Source: Candidatus Thorarchaeota archaeon
GTDB lineage: Archaea; Asgardarchaeota; Thorarchaeia; Thorarchaeales; Thorarchaeaceae
DNA length: 58,413 bases
Assembly (NCBI GenBank): GCA_016839275.1
Contig: JAEOUM010000222.1
Span: 1 to 58,413, forward strand
Reading direction: 5' to 3'
How positions within the stretch are numbered: the first letter of the stretch is position 1; the number at the start of each line of letters is the position of its first letter. The notes below the pieces were generated by a model that worked only from the letters and a program-made list of their open reading frames with translations, made no database searches and was not told where the DNA came from. Made by a program: the position numbers and the translations under genes. This document shows positions 34,925 through 42,312 of the stretch, piece by piece.

Positions 34925-35722
34925 CTAACCTCCGAATAGAAATGTAAACACATTATCTAGGGACATCATGACAAGGAATCCGACCATCAATCCCCATGTG
35001 GCTAACCGTTCATTTCCGCCAGCATGGCTCTCTGGAACCATCTCGTCCCCTACAACGAAGACCATTGCACCAGCCGCAAAAGCCAGTCCATAGGGCAGGA
35101 GACCTATTGCAAGTGTGACAACAGAAACTCCCAAGAGGCCTCCGATGGGTTCAACTAAACCCGTAAGCAAGGCAAGTACAGCCGCGTACTTTCTCGAATA
35201 GCCTTCCCGTACAAGGGGCGCAGCCACAGCTAGCCCTTCTGGAACGTTCTGTAATCCAATAGCAACAGCAACAGATATGCCGACAATTGTATCCCCTCCG
35301 CCGAAAGACACTCCTACAGCAAGCCCCTCTGGAAAATTATGTATCGTTATTGCAATCACTAAAAGCCAGACCCTTGCCAACCTCGAAGAAGGTCCCTCTG
35401 GTCCCTTCTTGAAATGCTCATGCGGCAAGTACTTGTCTGTCAGGTGGACAAATCCCGCACCAAGTGTGAACCCAAGACCAACAATAGTGAATACACCCAC
35501 CCAACCAGTCGCCATTACGACAGGATCTTCAAAGGCTGGAACAAGTAGACTAAATGCGGAGGCTGCAAGCATTACCCCTGCAGCAAAACCAAGCATCAAA
35601 TCAAGCGTTCTTCTACTGAAGTCCTTCTTGACAAAGATAGGAATAGCCCCAAGTCCTGTAGCTCCACCAGCCAAGAGACTAGCCAAGAGCCCCATGGAGA
35701 ATGGATCAGAGAATAGTTGCAT
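34925..35722 (-). CDS. ZIP family metal transporter
   Basis: 265 residues, eight predicted membrane helices. The metal-transport motifs H-N-F-P-E-G in TM4 (ITIHNFPEGLAVGVSFGGGD) and Q-N-V-P-E-G in TM5 are intact. The loop before TM4 holds HLTDKYLPHEHFKKGPEGP, a histidine-containing variable region. It imports or exports divalent cations such as Zn. Bacterial ZupT-like length. It is convergent with the nucleotidyltransferase-like gene and preceded by a 331-base non-coding stretch. Confidence 0.9.
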   Translation of the reverse strand: MQLFSDPFSMGLLASLLAGGATGLGAIPIFVKKDFSRRTLDLMLGFAAGVMLAASAFSLLVPAFEDPVVMATGWVGVFTIVGLGFTLGAGFVHLTDKYLPHEHFKKGPEGPSSRLARVWLLVIAITIHNFPEGLAVGVSFGGGDTIVGISVAVAIGLQNVPEGLAVAAPLVREGYSRKYAAVLALLTGLVEPIGGLLGVSVVTLAIGLLPYGLAFAAGAMVFVVGDEMVPESHAGGNERLATWGLMVGFLVMMSLDNVFTFLFGG

Positions 35723-36053
35723 ACGCGCCTCCTCAAATAGTCAATGTGGTCTATCTTGAGGTATAAGGCAATTGCTGTTGGTGGCTATAGAAACGGAAAT
35801 TAGCTAAAAGGATAGGGTTGGTTTCATTTTTCTATGAGGCCAGAGAAAAGACAAATGAATTGGGGGGTGGATGCGGCATATGTTATTTGATTCTCACCAA
35901 AGTACCTCCAGACACCTTGTCATCACAATATAATCTGAAAGATGCCTTATTAGCTCCTATCTCGGTGAGGAAGAGCTATTTTCATTTTGGAAGGTTCAAT
36001 ATGCATGTTTGTATACTGTTAACACAAGTCTTCTCAATAGGAAGTGACATCTA
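35723..36053. other. Non-coding stretch between ZIP and PPOX genes
   Basis: 331 bases containing the promoters of the divergent zip and PPOX-fold genes. A possible frame from 35818 runs into the PPOX gene in another phase, but its sequence is not protein-like and I treat it as a shadow. No RNA gene or repeat seen. Confidence 0.45.
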
Positions 36054-36542
36054 TTGTCAAAAGTGGATCAATCTACACAAAAGGAGAGGTGGCGCAGGGC
36101 TCCCGAGCTGCTTGAGGATGCCTTTTCCGCATGGAGAAAAGCAGATGGCGCTCTTAACCCCAGTTCTGTCGTTGCTACTATTGATGGGGATGGTGCTCCC
36201 CGTCTAGCACCATTCGGTAGTATGCGAGCAGTAACACCAAAACTGCTTCGGTTCATTGCTCATCGGTATCACGATACACTAGCCAATCTGAAACGTGACC
36301 CTCGAATAATGGTGGCTATGATTTGTTCACCAGATATTGCCGTGAGTGTTCGTGGTCGCGCAAGAGTGGTCGAAGAACCATTCTCTCTTGACCAGAACTA
36401 TGCCCTGGTCGAGATTGACATAGATGAGGTGAAGAATGATATGCCGGTCAGAATTGGAATAGATACTGGCATCTCTATCTCACCAAGTGGACCCTTTGTA
36501 GCCTGGTGGAATAATCTTTGGGAGAGAATGGAGAAAGAATAG
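36054..36542 (+). CDS. Pyridoxamine-5'-phosphate oxidase-fold (FMN-binding split barrel) protein
   Basis: 162 residues from TTG 36054. The segment SSVVATIDGDGAPRLAPFGSMRAV followed by RYHDTLANLKRDPRIMVAMI (about 75-94) is typical of FMN- or F420-binding split-barrel proteins. A C-terminal SGPFVAWWNNLWERME tail is unusual and Trp-rich. Probably a flavin-dependent reductase or flavin/F420-binding protein; PdxH itself is unlikely because substrate residues are not evident. Monocistronic. Confidence 0.72.
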   Translation: MSKVDQSTQKERWRRAPELLEDAFSAWRKADGALNPSSVVATIDGDGAPRLAPFGSMRAVTPKLLRFIAHRYHDTLANLKRDPRIMVAMICSPDIAVSVRGRARVVEEPFSLDQNYALVEIDIDEVKNDMPVRIGIDTGISISPSGPFVAWWNNLWERMEKE

Positions 36543-36593
36543 GCAATAAACATACGAGAATGCAAATGAATCGTTCTAGCCTGACGAAATATA

Positions 36594-37142
36594 CTATTCC
36601 GGCACTGATAGCAGCTCTTCATATCGAACAGCAGGTTGACGATCTTTACGTCTAGAACACCAGATTCCAAGAATGCAGATTCCAGTAACCCCGACCACAA
36701 TTCCTACGAAAAATGGCGTGACTATTGACGATTGAACAAACGTGGTGATTTGGGTCTGCGTTGTACCAGTCTGATCAATGTAATATATTTCAGCATGCAG
36801 ATTGTTCGTTGCCGCTGAGATCGTGTTCGAAAAGATGACATACCAGTCATCGTCATAGGGAACTGTGAAATTAAAACTGTGACTAGTATCTTCAATGTGC
36901 TCATATAACAATGGAGTCTGATTATTCAGCCACCTACTGTAGTTGCCGCTGTCACAAATCGCGAACTCCATAGTGATCTCAGCTGAAAAGGTTCCTACAA
37001 TCCTCCAGCCACTGCTTGCATTTCTATGAACTGCATAAAACTGCCCGTAGCCAAGATTCACATCTATATCGTGAGCATGAACCCCCATTGGTAACAGAAA
37101 GAAGACTAACAGGACAACAGCAAGTAATATCCTCTCTTTCAT
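36594..37142 (-). CDS. Type I membrane protein with a small GOLD-like outer domain
   Basis: 182 residues. Signal peptide about 1-24 (LLAVVLLVFFLLPMGVHAHD). A beta-rich outer domain of about 110 residues contains WRIVGTFSAEITMEFAICDSGNY and FNFTVPYDDDWYVIFSNT. A membrane helix (about 142-162) ends in CSRRKDRQ and a short acidic tail. The Asn-Tyr then Trp-Tyr-x3-F-S-N order is reminiscent of GOLD/p24-type domains, which is a weak structural impression only. Convergent with the PPOX gene. Confidence 0.58.
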   Translation of the reverse strand: MKERILLAVVLLVFFLLPMGVHAHDIDVNLGYGQFYAVHRNASSGWRIVGTFSAEITMEFAICDSGNYSRWLNNQTPLLYEHIEDTSHSFNFTVPYDDDWYVIFSNTISAATNNLHAEIYYIDQTGTTQTQITTFVQSSIVTPFFVGIVVGVTGICILGIWCSRRKDRQPAVRYEELLSVPE

Positions 37143-37304
37143 GAAAGTCCCCCATATACATTCACAATGAAGGATTTCTGGTTTGTCTCCTCGGAATATT
37201 CATCCTACCAGAGTCAAGCCATAAAAGCGTCGTGGACTTTAGGGGACTACTGAGCCTAGGAAGCATCTGCACCTCTTTCGAGCCTTTTCACAGTCGCAAT
37301 GTTT

Positions 37305-37685
37305 CTACTCAAAAGGTCGTTCTGCTGGACGGCGGGATGTTGTACGACCACCACTATCGATTCGTTTCAGTGCATTCCTTATCTCCCTTTCTGCCCATCC
37401 CTCTGCCCCGTTCTCAGCCCCCCAGAAATCCAGACGGAACAATCCCTCTCGTCCACCACTGGCAAGAACAGTCACAACTAATTCTCTCCAAGTAGCTTTG
37501 TGTTCTACGATTACTGTGACTGTCAGAGTCTGTGAATTTCGAAGCATTAGTTTGTCACGGACGAATACACCGATTGTACCTTCTTCAAAATCCCAGACTC
37601 TACTGTACTTATTTGCAAAGCCACTACGCAAGAATTCCAGTAGAGGCATCAGGCAGTAGTCTTCAGCTCGAATCTCAATTGGCAT
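37305..37685 (-). CDS. Unrecognised small soluble protein
   Basis: 126 residues, not assignable to a family. The middle is a convincing alpha/beta sequence (SRVWDFEEGTIGVFVRDKLM, TLTVTVIVEHKATWRELVVTVLASGG), and the tail is charged and low in complexity (RRPAERPFE). No signal or membrane segment. A plus-strand frame over the same bases is less protein-like, so the minus strand is chosen. Confidence 0.55.
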   Translation of the reverse strand: MPIEIRAEDYCLMPLLEFLRSGFANKYSRVWDFEEGTIGVFVRDKLMLRNSQTLTVTVIVEHKATWRELVVTVLASGGREGLFRLDFWGAENGAEGWAEREIRNALKRIDSGGRTTSRRPAERPFE

Positions 37686-38013
37686 CTAAATCTCCCTCTC
37701 ATCACGGTTTCAATCTTGCATTGTGCAGTCTTACGCTCTGACGAATTTCTGCATAGCACGTTTTTCATGAAATCGTCTGAATGAAAGAAGAAAAGGGTTT
37801 GCAGACAAGTCGCTCTATCCAATACAGGTGCACTTTGTAGATACGATGCTGTGCACTAGAAAGTGTTGGGCTCGCAGTAATTTGAGTTCAAAACCAATAG
37901 AGTCGCTTAGAGATCATGAATCAGCTATCCCTCCTTAGAGAAGCCCCTCTATGGTGCAAAAATACAAAAATAAGCTATCTATATTATCAAAGGATTTCGG
38001 GGAGATTATTTTG
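37686..38013. other. Non-coding stretch upstream of the geranylgeranyl reductase gene
   Basis: 328 bases between divergent genes. I see no convincing small gene, tRNA or repeat. GGGGAG at 37999-38004 is the ribosome binding site of the following gene; it should also hold both promoters. Confidence 0.45.
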
Positions 38014-39204
38014 GTGACCTATGACCTAATTGTTGTCGGCGGAGGTCCAGCAGGTGCTACCTGTGCTCGAAGAGCTGCTCAGATTGGGCTTGAAGTATTA
38101 GTTCTTGAAAAAGCACATCATCCACGGCGAAAGGCTTGTGGTGGGGGTATTACAGTCCGGGTGAGGGATGCCCTAGACTTTGATTTGTTCTCTGTGATTG
38201 AGCGTGAAGTATACGGAGTGAGAATATACTCTCCTGGCGGATTGATTATCGAGCAGTCGTGTTCAGAAGCTTCCGGATTCACTGTTCGTAGAGAAGACTT
38301 TGACTCTCTCCTTCTTGAGAAGGCCAAAGAGGTAGGAGCAGAGGTCATTGAAGGAGCTACGGTCACAGATGTCATAGAGGAGCCTGGTTCAGTCCTTGCA
38401 GTCACAGAGGATACGACTTACAATGGCCGTATACTTGTGGGGGCTGATGGTGTCAACAGTGTTGTTGGAAGGAAAACGGGTATCAACAATGGTTGGCGAG
38501 ATGATGAGGTGGGTCTCTGTATAGAAGCATCAGTCCCCTTGGATTCCTCCGAGATCTCAAGGATTGTGCATGAGAAGTCCATCGTTGAGATTTACTTTGG
38601 GCCAGTTCTCTATGGCTATGCATGGGCTTTTCCCAAGAAGACAGAGCTCAGTCTTGGTATAGGTGTACGCATTAGCAAAATGGAGAATTTCAAGGACGAG
38701 TGGAAGAGGTTTGTTGCTGGTTTTGAAGAGCGTCATTCAGTTAAGTGTGACATGCGTGATGCCACCGCAGCCAGACTACCACTACGCGGTTCAATTAGGA
38801 ACACGTGTTCTAAGAGAGTTATGCTGGTTGGAGATGCAGCAGGATATGTAGCTCCTGTCACCGGTGAGGGAATTATCTACGCGATTGAATCTGGTAAAAT
38901 TGCCGCTGAGGTAGCTGGTGAAGAAGCACCAAAGGCACAGAAAGTAAATGTGTTCTCATATGAACAGAGATGCAAGGCGGCTTTTAACCAGGACCTGGTG
39001 ATTGCTCAGTCATTAGCCAAACTTCTTCTGAAATCAAACAAAAACATGGAGCTGGCATGTCAGGCAGCATATACTGACCAAGCTATGAGGGAGTATGTCA
39101 TGGAACTCGTAATGGGCATAAGACCATACAAAGAGTCACGAGATCGCATTGTCAAACGATTACTCAGAAGACATCCTCTGAAAGCATTGAAACTGATTAC
39201 ATAG
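38014..39204 (+). CDS. Geranylgeranyl reductase family flavoprotein
   Basis: 396 residues from GTG 38014, which follows GGGGAG by nine bases (the frame extends to 37951). FAD-binding monooxygenase fold: dinucleotide motif VVGGGPAGATCARRAA, KACGGGIT, RREDFDSLL (second FAD segment), LVGADGVNSVV and VGDAAGYVAPVTGEGI. Archaeal members saturate the isoprenoid chains of membrane lipids or precursors; others act on geranylgeranyl diphosphate. Lipid-chain reduction is the likely role, not proven by sequence. A GAACACGTGTTC palindrome lies inside the gene and another just after it. Confidence 0.85.
   Translation: MTYDLIVVGGGPAGATCARRAAQIGLEVLVLEKAHHPRRKACGGGITVRVRDALDFDLFSVIEREVYGVRIYSPGGLIIEQSCSEASGFTVRREDFDSLLLEKAKEVGAEVIEGATVTDVIEEPGSVLAVTEDTTYNGRILVGADGVNSVVGRKTGINNGWRDDEVGLCIEASVPLDSSEISRIVHEKSIVEIYFGPVLYGYAWAFPKKTELSLGIGVRISKMENFKDEWKRFVAGFEERHSVKCDMRDATAARLPLRGSIRNTCSKRVMLVGDAAGYVAPVTGEGIIYAIESGKIAAEVAGEEAPKAQKVNVFSYEQRCKAAFNQDLVIAQSLAKLLLKSNKNMELACQAAYTDQAMREYVMELVMGIRPYKESRDRIVKRLLRRHPLKALKLIT
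38799..38810. promoter_or_regulatory. Palindrome GAACACGTGTTC (copy 2, intragenic)
   Basis: Perfect 12-base palindrome inside the geranylgeranyl reductase gene, coding for Asn-Thr-Cys-Ser and partial neighbours. Its position within coding sequence makes it a weaker regulatory candidate than copies 1 and 3. Confidence 0.3.
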
Positions 39205-39224
39205 AACTGGCAAACTCAGGCTGG

Positions 39225-39250
39225 TGGTGGTGCGGGGGGCGATTTGAATA
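39225..39250 (-). repeat. tRNA 3'-end-like fragment (low confidence)
   Basis: On the minus strand it reads TTCAAATCGCCCCC then CGCACCACCA. That is a T-loop consensus, a T-stem 3' strand like that of the tRNA-Met at 39.9 kb, and a CCA end. No matching 5' part is present and the acceptor spacing is off by one, so it may be a decayed insertion scar or chance. Confidence 0.3.
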
Positions 39251-39260
39251 CCAGTCATTA

Positions 39261-39272
39261 GAACACGTGTTC
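39261..39272. promoter_or_regulatory. Palindrome GAACACGTGTTC, candidate operator (copy 3)
   Basis: Perfect 12-base palindrome (13 of 14 bases of copy 1) 57 bases after the geranylgeranyl reductase stop and about 106 bases before the next start. A TATAAAGG-like sequence follows, so the site overlaps a plausible promoter. Confidence 0.42.
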
Positions 39273-39378
39273 CACATAGTATAAAGGTCAGCAAGGGTAT
39301 CGAATCGATTATCAAAGATGCACACTAGTCAGTCTGCAGAACTCTAGAAACAATGTTAAATCAGAGCACACAGCTGGT

Positions 39379-39906
39379 ATGGATTGTGAAATTACAGTGA
39401 ATAGCCAATCTAATAGCTTCTCTTGGAAAGGACTAGCTGCACTCATAGTAATTCTCATCATTATGAGTATCATCGCTTTCATATTATCCAGCATAGAGGG
39501 CTTTCTTGCAGGTGTTGTTGTCATCTTCATAGGCTTTCTAATCAGCTTCTTCCGAGATGATCTGAAACGAGTTCTTGGGCTCTCAACTCAGCAGAAGGGA
39601 GCAATACCAGTTGCTGAGGCTGAAGAAGATCCGCTTGAAAAACTGGACAAAATGATAAACTTGGAAATGGACAGAAAAATTGTAAAAGGAAGGCAAAACA
39701 TCGCGAAGACAATCGCCAAATATAACGAAAAACCCAAGAAACAGCAAAAGCTCGGTCTTGAGATTGTTAAAGAAGCAACTGCTCTTCTTGCATTACTCGA
39801 TCAAGCAAAATCTCAGGCTATTCAGTCTAGCAAAGCTGATCTGGTTGAACATTACGAGCAAATTGTAGTGGAAATAGAAGGAATCCGTGAGAAATATCGC
39901 CAGTAA
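39379..39906 (+). CDS. Membrane protein with cytosolic coiled-coil tail, unknown
   Basis: 175 residues. Two close membrane helices (about 17-37 and 41-58) are followed by a long charged helical region (about 70-175; LEKLDKMINLEMDRKIVKGR, EHYEQIVVEIEGIREKYR) likely to form a coiled coil in the cytosol. No family recognised. It ends five bases before the encoded CCA of tRNA-Met on the other strand. Confidence 0.62.
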   Translation: MDCEITVNSQSNSFSWKGLAALIVILIIMSIIAFILSSIEGFLAGVVVIFIGFLISFFRDDLKRVLGLSTQQKGAIPVAEAEEDPLEKLDKMINLEMDRKIVKGRQNIAKTIAKYNEKPKKQQKLGLEIVKEATALLALLDQAKSQAIQSSKADLVEHYEQIVVEIEGIREKYRQ

Positions 39907-39910
39907 GATG

Positions 39911-40017
39911 TGGTGGGCCCGGGGCGACTTGAACGCCCGACCTTTCCCCAGCCCAATGGAAGTCATTGGACCTACAGGTTATGAGCCTGCTGCTCTACCA
40001 AGCTGAGCTACGGGCCC
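39911..40017 (-). tRNA. tRNA-Met(CAU), elongator type, with a variable-loop intron
   Basis: The 107-base gene folds to a 77-base tRNA after removal of 30 bases. Acceptor GGGCCCG/CGGGCCC with discriminator A and encoded CCA; D-stem GCTC/GAGC; anticodon stem GCAGG/CCTGT with loop CTCATAA (CAT); variable loop AGGTC; T-stem GGGCG/CGCCC. The acceptor start GGGCCCGTAGCTC is that of archaeal elongator tRNA-Met, not the initiator. Confidence 0.92.
39944..39973 (-). other. tRNA-Met intron (variable loop), 30 bases
   Basis: A 9-bp inner stem GGTCCAATG/CATTGGGCT with two wobble pairs; 4-bp central helix (one mismatch) with bulges GTA and AAA cut after the second base. AGGTC occurs on both sides, so the mature tRNA is unchanged by small shifts. 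The position is after nucleotide 43, away from the canonical 37/38. Confidence 0.82.
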
Positions 40018-40231
40018 AGGCAGTCACTTGGTAAAGGTTGTGCAAATGATTTGGGATATTAACGTTGCGAATGGAAACCCAAACATAGGAATCGGAGTAA
40101 GTTGTCAGTGAATCAAATGGCGCGCCTCGATTCTAAAAAAATCTACGAGTTCTTTGAGATATAACCACAAGAATTCTCCGACTTTATATTCCCGAAGCAA
40201 AACTACGAGAAAACAATTGGGACTTGCCTAT

Positions 40232-40582
40232 ATGATTCTCCTGTTTACTTCTGATCATTGTGCGTGGTGTGATATACTCAAGAGGATGCTTGATGAGGAG
40301 TCAGACGAGCTTGGTGTCTTTCAACCCATATTCGAGGTAGATGTCGATAAGCACCATCACATAGCAGAGGTATATGGAATCCTTGTTGTCCCAACTCTTG
40401 TTGCAGGTATGCAGAAGATTTCAGGAGTTCCAACGCAATCTGACTTGAGATCTTTTCTCCTCCACATGAATCCTATAACAAGATCTCAATCAGAACGCAC
40501 CACTCCGGGACTAGTAATGCGTGAAGTACGCAACTTGAGAGAATCTCAAGGAGAAGAGAAACCTGTTGTTCGAACAATGTAG
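40232..40582 (+). CDS. Thioredoxin-fold protein with CAWC motif
   Basis: 116 residues from ATG 40232; the frame extends upstream to 40154, but that part is not family-like. MILLFTSDHCAWCDILKRML (1-20) is a thioredoxin active site with C-x2-C, and the cis-proline is in GILVVPTLV. A redox role is expected, but a charged C-terminal tail of about 35 residues (after 80) replaces part of the last helix. Next to it on the same strand is tRNA-Glu. Confidence 0.75.
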   Translation: MILLFTSDHCAWCDILKRMLDEESDELGVFQPIFEVDVDKHHHIAEVYGILVVPTLVAGMQKISGVPTQSDLRSFLLHMNPITRSQSERTTPGLVMREVRNLRESQGEEKPVVRTM

Positions 40583-40659
40583 CAATTGCATATCAGAATC
40601 TCTCTCGTGGTACCCTGCGCAATCTTAATAACTACATGACAAAGTTCGCTGTCCAAATA

Positions 40660-40737
40660 GCCCCGATAGTGTAGTCCGGCCCAGCATCTAGGGTTTTCGA
40701 CCCTATGACCCGGGTTCGAATCCCGGTCGGGGCACCA
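40660..40737 (+). tRNA. tRNA-Glu(UUC)
   Basis: 78 bases with encoded CCA and no intron. Acceptor GCCCCGA/TCGGGGC; D-arm of the archaeal tRNA-Glu kind (GTGTAGTCCGGCC); anticodon stem TAGGG/CCCTA with loop TTTTCGA, anticodon TTC; T-loop TTCGAAT. Confidence 0.95.
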
Positions 40738-40757
40738 TCTTTTCTAGCCCAGTAGTA

Positions 40758-41615
40758 TTAGTTCAATGATAAACGTATATTGAAATTAGCAGCATTATAG
40801 GAGTGTGTGAGAGCACCAGAAGAGATGACATCGATTGCATTACGTGCATACTCCCGTATGTTCTCTTCATTAATTCCTCCTGACACTTCAAGAATGACCT
40901 TCTTACGGAGCCCCTCATGTTCGAGAACTTCGATTACACCGCCTACATCCTTTGGTTTGAAGTTATCCAAGAGAATGATATCTGCTCCAGCTCCGATGGC
41001 TGCCTGCACATCTTGAAGAGTCCGAGCCTCGCAAGATATCTTCTTACTGAAAGAAACCGCTTCCCTTGCAGCACTTACTGCGGCATGAACACTGCCTGCA
41101 GCGGTGACATGATTATTCTTGATAAGCACCATATCATCGAGGGCATAGCGATGTGGGTCGCCACCCCCAATGACAACTGCTCGTTTCTCAAAGTATCGAA
41201 ATCCAGGAGTGGTTTTTCGAGTGCAAGCAACCTTGACTCTAGGATTAACTTCTCTTGCGGCACTCACCATCTTGTAGGTCTTTGTAGCTATCCCACTCAT
41301 TCGCTGGATAATATTCAGGCATACTCGCTCGATAGTTAATAGAGTCCTAGCCTTTCCTTTCAGACGCATCACCGGATCTTGGGGATTCACCCAGTTACCC
41401 TCGAAAGCAAGTATCTCGTACGTGAGTCCCGAGAACTCCGCGATAGCTGCCACCTCTTCAATTCCTGCAAGGACTGCTTTTTCCCTAGCATAAATTGTGG
41501 CTATTGCCATCTTGTCCGCAGGTATTGTTATTTCTGTGGTCAAATCACCAGATCTGACATCCTCTGCAATGAACCTCTTCAGAGTTTTAATAATTTCAGG
41601 AGGTAGATTCATCAT
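40758..41615 (-). CDS. nadC: Nicotinate-nucleotide pyrophosphorylase (carboxylating)
   Basis: Quinolinate phosphoribosyltransferase of the de novo NAD pathway, about 285 residues. EDVRSGDLTTEI, CTRKTTPGFRYFEKRAV (the phosphate-binding CTRKT), GGGDPHRYALDDMVLIKNNH and SGGINEENI are diagnostic. ATG 41615 has GAGGTG upstream (41612 also possible); the frame extends to 41633 within the previous gene. It is the last gene of the CBS-pyrC-AMMECR1-nadC strand. nadA/nadB are not in the window. Confidence 0.93.
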   Translation of the reverse strand: MMNLPPEIIKTLKRFIAEDVRSGDLTTEITIPADKMAIATIYAREKAVLAGIEEVAAIAEFSGLTYEILAFEGNWVNPQDPVMRLKGKARTLLTIERVCLNIIQRMSGIATKTYKMVSAAREVNPRVKVACTRKTTPGFRYFEKRAVVIGGGDPHRYALDDMVLIKNNHVTAAGSVHAAVSAAREAVSFSKKISCEARTLQDVQAAIGAGADIILLDNFKPKDVGGVIEVLEHEGLRKKVILEVSGGINEENIREYARNAIDVISSGALTHSYNAANFNIRLSLN

Positions 41616-41629
41616 ATGTTCACCTCGAA

Positions 41630-42277
41630 TCACATTCTCGGATGTTTTGGGTTTCTTAGGATATTTCCCCTTGGGTTTTCCTCACCAAATATTTCAGCTT
41701 GAAAGGACATGAACTCTGTCTTTGGGTCCTTCCAAGCATTCACTGGAAGACCTGCCTTGTTACATGTATGCTCCAGAAATTGTTTTGTGTCCCACTTCCA
41801 TTCTACAGGAACCTGCGGCAACAAGAGCCCTCTCCACATTCCACTCACAGCAATGAGCCCATCTCGACCTATCTTTACAAGGTCTAGAAGTTCAAGAGGA
41901 TTTGAATATTCGATTCTTTTTGGTGGGGTAAGAACACTGAGTTCAACTAGAATATTGTCGAGTTCTCTCTTTTCTACGGACGGAAAGCGCGGATCGTTCA
42001 CAGCAGAATCCACTGCTGAATCTATTGTGGCCTCGACGAGTGGTTGAGTTGGGTATGGCCGCCCGATACATCCTCTCAGTGTAACATGCGTTCCAGTTAT
42101 CAAATTTAAGGTGACAAATACACCTGATTTGACGGTGAGTTGTTCTGGAACATCACCTGGGACGTCTGGCTTTATTTTCTTGGTGACATAGTCATCCACT
42201 GTCTGTCTTGCAAGGTTTACAAGAAAGATTCCATCATTATCGGAGTATGCATGCGGCATTTGAATCAACTCGGGCAT
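41630..42277 (-). CDS. AMMECR1 domain protein (MEMO1-linked family)
   Basis: 215 residues covering the AMMECR1 fold. THVTLRGCIGRPYPTQPLVEAT (the LRGCIG motif, about 64-71), DPRFPSVEKREL and GRDGLIAVSGMWRGLLLPQVPVEW are characteristic. In archaea it often pairs with a Memo-like dioxygenase and a radical SAM protein (AmmeMemoRadiSam); neither is adjacent here. Its function is unresolved; proposals centre on redox or radical chemistry. The stop lies just within three bases of a possible nadC start, so translation is probably coupled. Confidence 0.88.
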   Translation of the reverse strand: MPELIQMPHAYSDNDGIFLVNLARQTVDDYVTKKIKPDVPGDVPEQLTVKSGVFVTLNLITGTHVTLRGCIGRPYPTQPLVEATIDSAVDSAVNDPRFPSVEKRELDNILVELSVLTPPKRIEYSNPLELLDLVKIGRDGLIAVSGMWRGLLLPQVPVEWKWDTKQFLEHTCNKAGLPVNAWKDPKTEFMSFQAEIFGEENPRGNILRNPKHPRM

Positions 42278-42312
42278 ATCTGTGGTGATTCACTGTTATT
42301 TGTTTTGAGTTG

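Noticed and set aside
35818-36207. 129-residue plus-strand frame upstream of and into the PPOX gene
   Set aside because: Overlaps a clear coding gene in another frame, low-complexity hydrophobic end, no ribosome binding site or family-like sequence.
37232-37495. Plus-strand frames opposite the 37305-37685 gene
   Set aside because: Cys/Pro-rich shadow sequence; the minus strand is more protein-like.
37861-37910. tRNA-like GAGTTCAAAACC segment
   Set aside because: No pairing T-stem, acceptor or anticodon arm around it.
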